Numbered from the stretch's first letter, positions 42,661-51,527 are shown. The stretch: 64,000 bases of DNA from Gemmatimonadota bacterium (GCA_007121555.1 SKKH01000044.1:1-64000), one strand, 5' to 3'. Notes: generated from the sequence alone by a model not told the origin. Program-made: numbers and translations.

Positions 42661-43797
42661 TCATGACTCGACCTCATCTCCGGACCAGACACGGGAGGCC
42701 GGATGAAACGACATCCAGGCGAACCAGAACGAGACGTAGGCTTCCGGGATCGGCTCCAGGCGATCCCCGGCCCTGGGTCCCGAGATGGCCAATCCGTCCA
42801 TTCGCCACTCTGAATTCGTCTCCTGATCCAGAATCCGGTCATCTTCGACGTGGAAGGTCAGGGACTCCCCATGGATCACGGGGCGAAAGGCCATGGCACC
42901 GCCCAACTCCCTGTCCCAGAGGACCACGACCGAGCCTCCCCTGCCCTCCTCGTGAACCACAGCCCTGGATCCGACCGCCTCCTCCTCGAGGGAACCGAAG
43001 GGAAAGACGATTCCCTCGCCTCCGCCTTCCTCTGGAATACCAAGGGTTCGCTCCTTCAGAAAACGCGAGTCATCCAACCCGTCCTGGTCGAAGAAGAGCT
43101 CTTCGTTCTCTTCATAGTTCCCGTAAGGGTATTGCTCGTAGTTCCGACCCAACTGGAGACTTCCGGTGACGACCCGGGTCTCGGGATGGAGGATTTTCCA
43201 GCCGGCCCACGTGACCTCGAAGGAGGGGAACATGGGAAGACGAACGCCGTCGGCAGGTCCGCATCGCGCCTCTCGCTTCATCTGAAACCAGAGGGACGTG
43301 GGATCCTGTCTGTCGAACATGATCAGGTTGTTCTGGAAGAGGAGTCCAGACACTCCGAAGTCGACGCCATCCACGACGCTCCGGTCGAAGACGAGACTCG
43401 AGCCCGTGAGGGGACAGTAGGTGACCGCCAACTCGAGACCGTTCGGAAAGTCCAGGTTCACGATCTCGTGCCACCAGCCGACGTTGTGGGGGATCGCCCA
43501 GGCCTCGCCATCGACCAGAACCCCGATGACCCGATCCGTATCGTCCAGGTACGCCACTTCGGGGTCATCGGCTCCGACGAAAGGAGGATTGAGCAGGGCC
43601 GGGATGCCATCGGGAGGAACGCCTCCCGAGACCAGATCGTCTTCCGGAACGCTGCATCGGAAGCCATCGGACCCGTTGGGCGTGGTATCGCCGACGGTGG
43701 GTGGACTGGAAGACTCCGAGCAGGCCACCAGGGCGAGGAGGGCCAGCATTGGCAGCAGGTGCCGCAGGTGGGTCTGCGTCGAGAGCATATAATACAT
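42661..43797 (-). CDS. DUF3179 family lipoprotein
   Basis: A 378-residue protein of unknown function. MYYMLSTQTHLRHLLPMLAL leads to the lipobox ALVAC, so it is a predicted lipoprotein. The DUF3179 hallmarks are present: GIPALLNPPFVGADDPEVAYLD region, ELAVTYCPLTGSSLVFDR with a conserved Cys, LWFQMKREARCGPADGVRL, and the ending SFWFAWMSFHPASRVWSGD. Members occur in envelope and marine genomes and are uncharacterised. The start at 43797 has GGAGAGG just upstream; a Met three codons later is also possible. It follows the amidohydrolase at 43968-45332 by 170 bases on the same strand. Confidence 0.83.
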   Translation of the reverse strand: MYYMLSTQTHLRHLLPMLALLALVACSESSSPPTVGDTTPNGSDGFRCSVPEDDLVSGGVPPDGIPALLNPPFVGADDPEVAYLDDTDRVIGVLVDGEAWAIPHNVGWWHEIVNLDFPNGLELAVTYCPLTGSSLVFDRSVVDGVDFGVSGLLFQNNLIMFDRQDPTSLWFQMKREARCGPADGVRLPMFPSFEVTWAGWKILHPETRVVTGSLQLGRNYEQYPYGNYEENEELFFDQDGLDDSRFLKERTLGIPEEGGGEGIVFPFGSLEEEAVGSRAVVHEEGRGGSVVVLWDRELGGAMAFRPVIHGESLTFHVEDDRILDQETNSEWRMDGLAISGPRAGDRLEPIPEAYVSFWFAWMSFHPASRVWSGDEVES

Positions 43798-43967
43798 GTC
43801 CTCTCCGGATCGAAACCAGGCCGGGCGTTTCCACGAAGGGCGCCCTCGTTCAGGAGAATTCCTGCGGGCCTGATCGGGTTCCACCCAGTTCCGATGGAAC
43901 GACGGTCAGCTCAACATGCTGACGCTTCGCCTCCCCTTTTCAGAAGCTCAACCCGAGGTCTACGAAC

Positions 43968-45332
43968 TCAGCGCGCTCCCTTTACGACCCGACCGTCCTT
44001 CACCACCAGGTCGACCGACCGAAGGATCGACATCTGCGTCAGCGGGTCCCCCCGCACGGCGATGATGTCCGCACGGAGACCGGGGGCCAGGGCTCCCACC
44101 TCCGATTCGACTCCCATGAAGCGGGCCGGCCAGAGGGTCGCGGCCTGGATCACCTGCATGGGATCCACGCCCCAGCGAACCCACAACTCCATCTCCCTCC
44201 AGGTGGAGTCGTTGTGGAACATGGTCGGAATCCCGGCATCCGTCCCGATGAGAAGCTGGACTCCACTCTCCCGGAGCTGTTGGAATTTCGTTTCCAGTCG
44301 AGGGATTCTGGAGGGGAAGAGTGCATAGTAGGGAAGTCGTGTGATGTCGTTCAGGGATTGCCGGATCTCCTCGGCCATCTCCTCCGGCATCCCGGCCCGC
44401 CAGGCGGGATCGTCCAAGCGCTCCGGAAAGACCTCACCCGTATAGTGCATCACGATGAGAGGAGAAGCCGTCGGTGTCCAGAAGAGCGAGGCGTTTCGCT
44501 CCTTCAGCCCGTCCATGATGTCGTCGGGATAGGCGGGAGCGGTTCCGAGGCCTGTGTGCTCGAAGTTCTGGACCCCGGCTCGGAGACCCACCCGAATCTC
44601 TTCCATCCGATGGGCGTGGGCGACGACCGGAACTCCCGCCGCCCGAGCCGCCTCCATGACCGCCGAAACCTCCTCCTCGGAGAGCAGGTCCTGATCGATC
44701 AGCTTGATCACATCCACCCCGGCGTCCACGAGGTGCTGAACCTTTCCCCTGGCGTCCTGCGGACCGTTCACCCCCCAGCGGTACCGTTCCTCGTAGGGTT
44801 GGTACGGGGCACGCTGGATGAATGGACCCGAGATATAGAGGTCGGGCCCCGGCAACGCCCCCTCTCGAATTCCACGCCGGACCTCGAGGAGTTCTTCGAG
44901 TGGACCGCCGAGATCCCTGGCGGACGTGACGCCAGCCATGAGGAGTTGCTCCGCGGCGATGGCCATGGTTTCCTGGTGCCGATCCCCGAAGAGCTCGTGC
45001 CACCGGGGATAGTCGCCATGCCCCAGGAGTTGGAGGTGTACATGCATATCCCACAGCCCGGGCATCACCGTCATCCCCTCCGTGGAGATCACCGTGGCGT
45101 CTCGGGGGATCTCCATCTCGCCCTTCGGGCCGAGGGCGACGATTCGATCCCCTTCCACCAGAATCACCGCGTTCTCCAGCGGGGGGCCACCAAAGCCGTC
45201 GAGGACCCTACCTCCAACCAACGCCAGGGACTCGGTCCCCACCTGGGCCGCGAGGGACGTCGGGGCCCAGGCCAGGAGAAGAAGAGGCAGAACTGGGACG
45301 TGTTTCAGGAAGGGCCAGAAAGGTCGACGCAT
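43968..45332 (-). CDS. Exported amidohydrolase, prolidase/imidazolonepropionase-like (COG1228)
   Basis: A 454-residue secreted enzyme. Signal peptide about 1-29 (LPLLLLAWAPTSLAAQ). It has the classical metal site: GLWDMHVHLQLLG, VDVIKLIDQDLLSEEE with the carboxylated-lysine candidate, VVAHAHRMEEIRVGL, NFEHTGLG and LLIGTDAGIPTMF. Members of this group include Xaa-Pro dipeptidases that split acyl-proline or related dipeptides, which would fit a peptide-scavenging locus; substrate is inferred only. The ATG at 45332 has GAGG eight bases upstream; earlier in-frame starts lack one. Confidence 0.85.
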   Translation of the reverse strand: MRRPFWPFLKHVPVLPLLLLAWAPTSLAAQVGTESLALVGGRVLDGFGGPPLENAVILVEGDRIVALGPKGEMEIPRDATVISTEGMTVMPGLWDMHVHLQLLGHGDYPRWHELFGDRHQETMAIAAEQLLMAGVTSARDLGGPLEELLEVRRGIREGALPGPDLYISGPFIQRAPYQPYEERYRWGVNGPQDARGKVQHLVDAGVDVIKLIDQDLLSEEEVSAVMEAARAAGVPVVAHAHRMEEIRVGLRAGVQNFEHTGLGTAPAYPDDIMDGLKERNASLFWTPTASPLIVMHYTGEVFPERLDDPAWRAGMPEEMAEEIRQSLNDITRLPYYALFPSRIPRLETKFQQLRESGVQLLIGTDAGIPTMFHNDSTWREMELWVRWGVDPMQVIQAATLWPARFMGVESEVGALAPGLRADIIAVRGDPLTQMSILRSVDLVVKDGRVVKGAR

Positions 45333-45550
45333 GCGGAAATCCTCGGGGTCACGGGAGCGGGGGTTCATCTTGCCACGCCAATCGGGGACTCGACAAGCCG
45401 CGGGGCGAACATGCGACAAAGGGGGCCGTCGGGCCGGGATGGGGCCCCACTTGGCCTCGGCCGGGACTCTTTGTACATTTGGATCTACCCTCTACCAGCC
45501 TTGTATTCGGGCATCTTGTAGCAGATCAACTGCGAAGGTTTTGAATTTTC

Positions 45551-45571
45551 ATTGTCCTAAGCTTGGACAAT
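45551..45571 (+). promoter_or_regulatory. Palindromic operator-like site before the GNAT gene
   Basis: ATTGTCC at 45551-45557 is the exact inverted complement of GGACAAT at 45565-45571, with a seven-base spacer TAAGCTT. The site is in an AT-rich stretch about 55 bases before the acetyltransferase start, where a repressor or activator dimer could bind near the promoter. No regulator is identified. Confidence 0.45.
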
Positions 45572-45623
45572 CACGCCGTTTCGTCCCGTTTCGCTTCTAT
45601 CTCCAGAGAGGAGAAGAGCACCT

Positions 45624-46220
45624 ATGAATGACCACAATGGGCATGACCAGACTGGCACCGCCCTCCTGGATCCTCCCGCTTCCGTCTCCGATCCGGCCCT
45701 CCAGGCTGGAGAAGCCTCCGAACTTTCCATCGAACCGGCCCGCTGGGAAGACGCCCGGCAAGTCGTTCAGATCATACGGTCGTCGGCCGAGTGGTATGAA
45801 GAGTTCGTGGCGCCGGAGGACATGGACGAGCACTTCGTCGACATGGACTGGGCGCGCGAGAATTTCCAGCGCCGGGAGTTCCACGTCGCCCGACTGGGCG
45901 GAGAGATCGCCGGTACCATCTCGCTACAGGAGGTGGGCGACGACCATCTCTACCTGGGTTACGTCTATCTCCACACCGACCACGTTGGGAACGGCTTCGG
46001 CGGAGACCTCCTGGACTTCGCTCGCGATGAGCTGAAGCGTCGGGGACGCCACTCCATGTTCCTGATCGCACATCCTGAGGCGGTCTGGGCGAAGCGGGCC
46101 TACCTGCGATACGGGTTCGAGATCATCGCCGATACCGACGAGGAGGTGCTCGAATGGAACGACGGTTGGCTCGAGCCCTACTACGAAGAAGGGTTCCAGC
46201 TCTACGAGTACCGAATCTGA
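45624..46220 (+). CDS. GNAT family N-acetyltransferase
   Basis: A 198-residue cytoplasmic protein with a 35-residue acidic or polar start and a GNAT fold: IEPARWEDARQVVQIIRSSA, strand HVARLGGEIAGTISLQEV, LYLGYVYLHTDHVGNGFGGD (acetyl-CoA loop variant VGNGFG) and AVWAKRAYLRYGFEIIA. The substrate is unknown. GAGGAG lies about ten bases before the ATG. It is the only plus-strand gene between 35063 and the end of the window, has its own palindromic site upstream, and is followed by two hairpins at 46222-46267. Confidence 0.85.
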   Translation: MNDHNGHDQTGTALLDPPASVSDPALQAGEASELSIEPARWEDARQVVQIIRSSAEWYEEFVAPEDMDEHFVDMDWARENFQRREFHVARLGGEIAGTISLQEVGDDHLYLGYVYLHTDHVGNGFGGDLLDFARDELKRRGRHSMFLIAHPEAVWAKRAYLRYGFEIIADTDEEVLEWNDGWLEPYYEEGFQLYEYRI

Positions 46221-46221
46221 C

Positions 46222-46267
46222 GCCCCCCCACGGGGGGCTGAAATCGTTCCAGCCTGCAGATGGAACG
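46222..46267 (+). terminator. Two hairpins after the GNAT gene
   Basis: GCCCCCC-CAC-GGGGGGC at 46222-46238 and CGTTCCA...TGGAACG at 46245-46267 are perfect stems between two convergent genes. Neither is followed by a clear U-run, but the position between converging ORFs suits bidirectional termination. Confidence 0.45.
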
Positions 46268-46276
46268 GAAGGGGGA

Positions 46277-46576
46277 TCAGGCGTCCGACGACGTCCGGTC
46301 CCCCTTCTTCTGTTGGGAGGGCAGGGCCAGGCCCACGGGGATGAGAACGAGGTAGGCCAGGACCAGCAGGATGGGGGCGGTGGTGATGGACCCGGTGGAG
46401 AGGACCCAGAACCCCACGACTGCAACCAGGACACCTCCTCCCACGAGAAGCAGATGGAGAGGGCCGAGCTTCAGACGTCGGTCGGGACCCGAGGGTCGCT
46501 TCTGCGCTTCCGCGCGCCGGCCCCGGTTTCGGGGGGTTCCGCGATCCCTGCGGGGCTTCTTCCTGCGTTCATTCAC
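46277..46576 (-). CDS. Small DUF3098-like two-helix membrane protein
   Basis: A 99-residue protein starting at a GTG (46576) with GAGG eight bases upstream. About 35 basic residues (MNERRKKPRRDRGTPRN) are followed by two membrane helices (LHLLLVGGGVLVAVVGFWVL and APILLVLAYLVLIPVGLAL) joined by STGSITT, a layout and sequence similar to DUF3098. The function is unknown. It lies 114 bases after the peptidase gene on the same strand. Earlier in-frame codons exist, up to 46672, but give an unlikely N-terminus. Confidence 0.6.
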   Translation of the reverse strand: MNERRKKPRRDRGTPRNRGRRAEAQKRPSGPDRRLKLGPLHLLLVGGGVLVAVVGFWVLSTGSITTAPILLVLAYLVLIPVGLALPSQQKKGDRTSSDA

Positions 46577-46690
46577 TGGGAGGACCTCACCGGGAGAAGC
46601 TGGGTGAATTGTGGGAAGGCGGTGGCCAAGGATCCAGCGGAGGCGATCTGGTGTGGTGACTCGGAGATTCACGACACCGGGATGAGAACT

Positions 46691-47761
46691 CTATCTAGCC
46701 CGCTCGGTGGGGTCAACCGATTCGTCGTCCTCCCGCCGCTTCGGTGGGCCCTCTTCGCGGAATCCTCCGATGGGCGGAGTCCTCGGCGGCTCCCACCAGG
46801 CCGGAAGCTCGGGCCCCTCCGAGGCCCGGAGGCGGGCCATCCGCTCCCGATCGCGTCGCCGTCGAATGCGGAACAGGACGAGAAGGGCGACCCCGAGGGC
46901 GAGCCAGAACAGGGTGGATTGGGCCAGAATCAGAATGAAGCCGTACCGACCCTTCACGTACTCCAGCCACTGGCGTTCAAAGGTTCCGGTGGTGACACCG
47001 AACGTGCGACGGAAGGAGTCCTCGAAGTCCCGGGACTCCCGCCAACGTTCCAGAAACACCTCCATCCCCCGGGTCCCGGATTCGCGGACCAGGTATTCCA
47101 CTGCGGTGGCAGAGAGAAGGTAGGCGATCTCCGCTGACGCCCTGTCGCTGGGCCAGACCAGACTCAGGGAGTCCAGCGGCGGCGCTCGCCCCCCGGCCAG
47201 GATGAGTCGAAGCCTCCAGGCCTCCTGCACGTTCCATCCCCCGGAGGACCACTGGGCGTATCCCTCGTCGAACCAGCGAGGGATTCGAAGTCCCGACAGG
47301 TAGTCATGCAGACCCAGATGAGCCCATTCATGTCGCACCGTCCGAGATTCGGACTGGAACCCGTCCCAGGGAGTCTGAAAGACCGGTAGGACGATCCGAT
47401 GATATCGGGGAATGGCCACCCCGGCTCCCCAGTGGGGAGCTCGTCCCCCTGTGAGGGCGACCCATCGAGCCTCGTCCGGTGCCAGAAATAGGACTGCCCT
47501 TCGAGGATATTCCGGAGGAATCCCGGGGAGCACGGGCCGGGACTCGACGGTCCGGATCACTCGCTCGGCTCGCCCCCTGTGCTCAGGCCAGAAGACGACC
47601 TGAAGGCGCTCCCCGAGTTCGGGCCGGTCCGACGTCAGCACCAGTGCGCTCTGGATCTCCGGGACCTCCGGAGGGCGTAGGAGGGAGTCCGAAGTGGCCT
47701 GGGACTCCTGAACGGCCACAGAAGAGGCCATGGCCAGGAGGAGGAGGGCGTGAGCAAACAT
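46691..47761 (-). CDS. Membrane-anchored gluzincin metallopeptidase (peptidase MA-like)
   Basis: A 356-residue protein. A signal peptide covers about 1-18. The zinc site is HEWAH at residues 144-148 (TVRHEWAHLGLHDYL) with the third ligand probably E166 in PRWFDEGYAQW, the gluzincin pattern of peptidase-MA-like proteins. One C-terminal membrane helix (about 278-297, STLFWLALGVALLVLF) is followed by a basic cytoplasmic tail. The catalytic domain therefore faces the periplasm. It follows the DUF4388-TPR gene by 53 bases on the same strand and may be co-transcribed with it. Confidence 0.82.
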   Translation of the reverse strand: MFAHALLLLAMASSVAVQESQATSDSLLRPPEVPEIQSALVLTSDRPELGERLQVVFWPEHRGRAERVIRTVESRPVLPGIPPEYPRRAVLFLAPDEARWVALTGGRAPHWGAGVAIPRYHRIVLPVFQTPWDGFQSESRTVRHEWAHLGLHDYLSGLRIPRWFDEGYAQWSSGGWNVQEAWRLRLILAGGRAPPLDSLSLVWPSDRASAEIAYLLSATAVEYLVRESGTRGMEVFLERWRESRDFEDSFRRTFGVTTGTFERQWLEYVKGRYGFILILAQSTLFWLALGVALLVLFRIRRRRDRERMARLRASEGPELPAWWEPPRTPPIGGFREEGPPKRREDDESVDPTERAR

Positions 47762-47814
47762 GAGCCCATCCTTGGAGAGTCAGGCTTCAGCGAGAAGGGG
47801 GAACCCGAAGGTGG

Positions 47815-49446
47815 TCAGCGGCCCGTCCGGGCTGCAATCGAATCCAGGTTCGTTCGTACCACCTGGTTGTCAGGGTTCAGCTGCAGCGCACGCTGCCAGA
47901 GCGACCGAGCCGTTTCCCGATCCCCTTCCTCATGGAAGAGCTTTCCCAGCTTGAAGTAGACCTGATCTCCCAGGTCAGGCTTGAGGCGCACAGCGCGCTC
48001 ATAGTGGGCTCGAGCGCTTGCCCGGTCACCCCTCCGAAGGGCTAGGTCGCCAAGATTCCGGTGGGCCTGGGGAGGCGTCCCGCTCTCCCCGACCGCCCGC
48101 AGGTATAGGGCCTCAGCGGCAGCGGTCTCGCCGCGACGCTCGAGCACCGCTCCCAGGTTCACCAGGATCGGACCCGACCACGGGTGGTGGGCGAGCCCTT
48201 CCCGCCCCACCCGAAGGGTCAGTTCCATCTTCCGCCCGGCCTCTGCGGCCAGGACGAGGTACGCGTAATACATGGGGGGAGGGACCTCGCCTTCGGCCAG
48301 TACCTTCCGATAACGCTCGAACGACTCCAGGGATTCCTGGTATCGCTCCAGCTTGCAGAGAGCAATGCCCCGGGCCAGGTGTAGCCCCGGATCGTTTCCA
48401 TGGATGGAGGTCGCACCATCCAGAACTTCGAGGGCGTCGGGAACCTGACCCAGGACCTCAAGAGCCAACGCCCGGTTTCGAAGACGGGAGTACTCGCTGC
48501 CGCCCACGGCGTCCGCTCGGTCCAGGTATTCGAGGGCCTCGTTCGGGCGCCCAGTCCTCAGCGCAATCACGGCGAGTCGAGAGAGGGCCTCCTCATGCTC
48601 GGGTTCTGATTCCAGAAGCCCCTGGATTTCCCGCTCCGCCTCCTCCCACATCCCCGAAGCCTGGAAGGCCTTGCCCAACTCCAGATGTCGACGGGCAGGA
48701 GAGTCCTGCGTAGCGGTGGAAACGTCGATGGAGCCCTCGCCCGTCCGTTCGATCCAACCTTCGCGAACCATGTCGTACAGGGCCCGAGCCACCTCGAAGC
48801 CGACCATCCCCGCCTCTCGGGTGACCTCGCCAACCGTTCGCTCCCCGTCCACCAGGTCCAGAACTCTGGACTGCTGGGAACTGAGCTTGCTCCCCTTCAT
48901 CGATCGCGGGTCCCGGACGACCTTGAAGATCGCCTGGGGAGAGGGAACCTCTTTGCGGATCTGGGTCCACTCGTCCGCCCGTCTCGCCCCCTCCAGGAGG
49001 AGGATTTCCGCAGGAATCGAGACGCGCATGGGGATGGATTGATCGGGCGATTCGCCGCTTCGGAACTGGAAGGATCCCTGTTCCCAGCCGAAGAGTCGGT
49101 AGACCGACTCCTCGACCTCGATCCGGGCGAAGCGCTCCAGATCGGCCCTCTCCAGTTCTCCTCGATCCATCAGGATGTGGCTGTAATGGGTTCCGGACTC
49201 GTCCGCGGCCTCCTGACGGGCCCTGTTGAGGGCTTCGCCGGTTACTGCATCGTTCTGAACCAGAAGTTCTCCCAGCCGCTCCGGACGATTCAAAACCGTG
49301 GCGTGGATGACCACCCCATCTTCGAAGAAGACATATCCGAAGTTCGATCGGTCGGTGACCGAAAGACAGCCGGTCTTCCGGCCCATGGCCAGGAGCTGGC
49401 AGATATCCGCAAGTCCCACATCCTTGAGCTGACCTTCAATCGCCAT
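47815..49446 (-). CDS. DUF4388 domain protein with TPR repeats
   Basis: A 543-residue cytoplasmic protein. Residues 1-90 are a DUF4388 domain (MAIEGQLKDVGLADICQLLA, then GCLSVTDRSNFGYVFFEDGV), the module also found at the N-terminus of PatA-type regulators. Residues about 90-150 resemble a second adaptor with ESVYRLFGWEQGSFQF, and about 200-255 look like a winged-helix fragment (VLDLVDGERTVGEVTREAGM). At least seven TPR units fill the rest (ARRHLELGKAFQASGMWEEA; YFKLGKLFHEEGDRETA). GGAG five bases before 49446 decides the start. It follows the double-DnaA-domain gene by 98 bases, suggesting a common function. Confidence 0.82.
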   Translation of the reverse strand: MAIEGQLKDVGLADICQLLAMGRKTGCLSVTDRSNFGYVFFEDGVVIHATVLNRPERLGELLVQNDAVTGEALNRARQEAADESGTHYSHILMDRGELERADLERFARIEVEESVYRLFGWEQGSFQFRSGESPDQSIPMRVSIPAEILLLEGARRADEWTQIRKEVPSPQAIFKVVRDPRSMKGSKLSSQQSRVLDLVDGERTVGEVTREAGMVGFEVARALYDMVREGWIERTGEGSIDVSTATQDSPARRHLELGKAFQASGMWEEAEREIQGLLESEPEHEEALSRLAVIALRTGRPNEALEYLDRADAVGGSEYSRLRNRALALEVLGQVPDALEVLDGATSIHGNDPGLHLARGIALCKLERYQESLESFERYRKVLAEGEVPPPMYYAYLVLAAEAGRKMELTLRVGREGLAHHPWSGPILVNLGAVLERRGETAAAEALYLRAVGESGTPPQAHRNLGDLALRRGDRASARAHYERAVRLKPDLGDQVYFKLGKLFHEEGDRETARSLWQRALQLNPDNQVVRTNLDSIAARTGR

Positions 49447-49544
49447 CTGGTCTCCTTGGGACGAGGTCTCCATCTCCTGAAGCATCACAGGCCCACACGC
49501 CAATGGCAAAAGCCACTCGCCTTCTCCGCTCGAAGCAATTCAAC

Positions 49545-51527
49545 TCAGAACCCCTCAACGATCCGATCCTCGACCGAAGGCCAATCCCAGATCACTCGCT
49601 CTCGGGACGGGGACCAACCACCGTCAGGGGACCTCGAGTCTGACGCCGGGCGTCGTGCAGAGGTCTGACGCGGCTCGCCTCCGTCCTGGTCGGGCTCATC
49701 TTCTCCTCCGATCCGACCCACCCCGGCCAGCTCTCGGAGGACTGCCAGATCGTCGTCGCCATCGGAGTCCTCCAGGGGCGGAGCAGTCATCGGGCCGGCC
49801 GGAGCTACCCTGGCCCCGTCGGGCAGGGTTGGAGTGGCGGGAGACGCATCCCCGGATCGGGACGCTGAATCCGAGACCTTGACGGCCGAGCGCATACCTG
49901 CCGTGGACACGTCTTCTTCGGGTCTGGAGGGGACACCGATCCCATCTCCCTCGGGTCGGCTCCAGTCCGGCAACCGCCCCTCCCCCAGATCCAGAACCAG
50001 CCCCCCCTCGAATCGAGATCGGAGGCGGTCGTCCACCGCTCGAATCGCGCTGGGGGCCCGGTCGCTGGCAAGGAAGATCCTGGAGTTCCGCCGGCGGAGG
50101 GCTTCGAAGAGATGGAAGAACTCGTCCTGGGCCCGCTCCAGGTTGGCCAGTTGTTCGAGGTCGTGGAGCAGGAGCACCTCCACGGACCACCATCGCTCCC
50201 GCCAGGCCCCGGCCACCCCGTCGGAGATGGCTCGAATGAACTCCTCTGCAAAGGCGGATACCGAGATCAGACCGACCCGAGCGTCTGGATTTCTCGCCAG
50301 ATGGGTTCGCCCCACGGCCTCCAGCAGTCCCAATGCGAACGCGCTGTCCGTGGCATGAAGATAGAGAGGATTGTAGTCGGGACGGTCCGCCCGGAGCAGG
50401 CGATCGGCGGCTCGGAGAGCCAGCGCGGGGACGGTTCCCTCCAGATCTTCAAGGGTCGGGCCCTCTCCAAGGTGGGTGAACGGCCGATTCCGCTCCCTGG
50501 CGGAAGCCAGAAGCGCCTCGGATTCCTCCAGCCGGTCAGGGTCCTTCAGGAGCGTTGCCGCGGCCTCGGGCCAGGGGTTTCCCAGGAGGTCGAGTTGCTC
50601 GCGGATCTCCCGCATACGCTCCGTGTCCAGCCGAAAGCGTCGCAGTACCTGTTGCCAATCCCGGGGCTCTCCACCCGACTCGAGAAGACGATCGAGCCGC
50701 CGGGTGACGAAGCCGGCACCCTCCGCCTCGGCTCGTGCCGCCTGAACCCCCCGACGCCATTCAGGTTGCGTGCCGGAACGAGGGTCGGAGGCGGTTCGGA
50801 CTCCGCCTCCGGAGCCCACCGTGCCCACGACCGAAGGGAGCTCTTCAACGGACACGGGTCGTCCCTCCAGCTCCTGAAGCACGAGCACCCGGTTCAGAGC
50901 TCCCTGGAGTTCCCGCACATTCCGAAAGGGCGTTCGGGCGAGAGCCTCAGCGACCCCAGGCTCAAGCATACCTCCTCGCGCCTCGGTCTTCCGGTGAAGG
51001 ATGGCCACCCGGGTTTCCAGGTCCGGCGTCCCGATGTCGACGATGAGACCGCCGGAGAATCTGGACAGCAGGCGGGAATCCAGGCCGTCGATCTCGGAAG
51101 GAGGTCGATCGGAGGCCAGGACGACCTGCCCCCCGCGGGCGGTGATCCGGTCCAGGGTTCGAAGTAGCATCTCCTGAGCCTGGCTCTGGCCGGTCAGGAA
51201 TTGCACATCGTCCAGAAGGAGGATGTCCAGCGCCTCATACCTGGAATGGAGGTCCTGATCCTCTCCTCGTTCCAGGGCCTGCGTCAGCTCTCCGAGGTGG
51301 ACCTCGAGGGGCTGATAAAGGACGTTGCGTTCCGGGTGGTTCTTCTGGGATCGGTGCGCGATGGCTGACAGGATATGCGACTTTCCCAGGCCCGAATCCG
51401 AGTAGAGGAAGAGGGGATTGTAATTTACCCCCGGGGAGTCAGCTGCGCGCCGAGCCGCGGCGGCGGCCAGCCGGTTGGCGGGCCCCACCACGAACGTCTC
51501 GAAGGTGAGTCGGGGATCCAATTCCAT
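49545..51527 (-). CDS. Protein with two DnaA-type AAA+ domains, the second degenerate
   Basis: A 660-residue protein. Residues 7-230 match DnaA domain III (FETFVVGPANRLAAAAARRA): Walker A SDSGLGKS (43-50), Walker B ILLLDD (102-107), sensor ASDRPP (139-143) and the arginine finger SRLLSRF (151-157). After a helical linker, residues 380-515 repeat the fold (YNPLYLHATDSAFALGLLEA; LLLHDLEQL; ASDRAPSAI; DDRLRSRFEGGLVLDL) but lack the P-loop lysine and Walker B acids. DnaA domains I and IV are missing, so it is not the replication initiator. The last 140 residues are low complexity and end in VIWDWPSVEDRIVEGF. Start ATG at 51527; GTG at 51536 is possible. Lies between rluD and the DUF4388-TPR gene. 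Confidence 0.78.
   Translation of the reverse strand: MELDPRLTFETFVVGPANRLAAAAARRAADSPGVNYNPLFLYSDSGLGKSHILSAIAHRSQKNHPERNVLYQPLEVHLGELTQALERGEDQDLHSRYEALDILLLDDVQFLTGQSQAQEMLLRTLDRITARGGQVVLASDRPPSEIDGLDSRLLSRFSGGLIVDIGTPDLETRVAILHRKTEARGGMLEPGVAEALARTPFRNVRELQGALNRVLVLQELEGRPVSVEELPSVVGTVGSGGGVRTASDPRSGTQPEWRRGVQAARAEAEGAGFVTRRLDRLLESGGEPRDWQQVLRRFRLDTERMREIREQLDLLGNPWPEAAATLLKDPDRLEESEALLASARERNRPFTHLGEGPTLEDLEGTVPALALRAADRLLRADRPDYNPLYLHATDSAFALGLLEAVGRTHLARNPDARVGLISVSAFAEEFIRAISDGVAGAWRERWWSVEVLLLHDLEQLANLERAQDEFFHLFEALRRRNSRIFLASDRAPSAIRAVDDRLRSRFEGGLVLDLGEGRLPDWSRPEGDGIGVPSRPEEDVSTAGMRSAVKVSDSASRSGDASPATPTLPDGARVAPAGPMTAPPLEDSDGDDDLAVLRELAGVGRIGGEDEPDQDGGEPRQTSARRPASDSRSPDGGWSPSRERVIWDWPSVEDRIVEGF

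Noticed and set aside
49545-51527. The double-AAA+ gene as dnaA, marking the replication origin.
   Set aside because: It lacks DnaA domains I and IV, its neighbours are not dnaN/recF/gyrB, and no cluster of DnaA boxes was noticed nearby.
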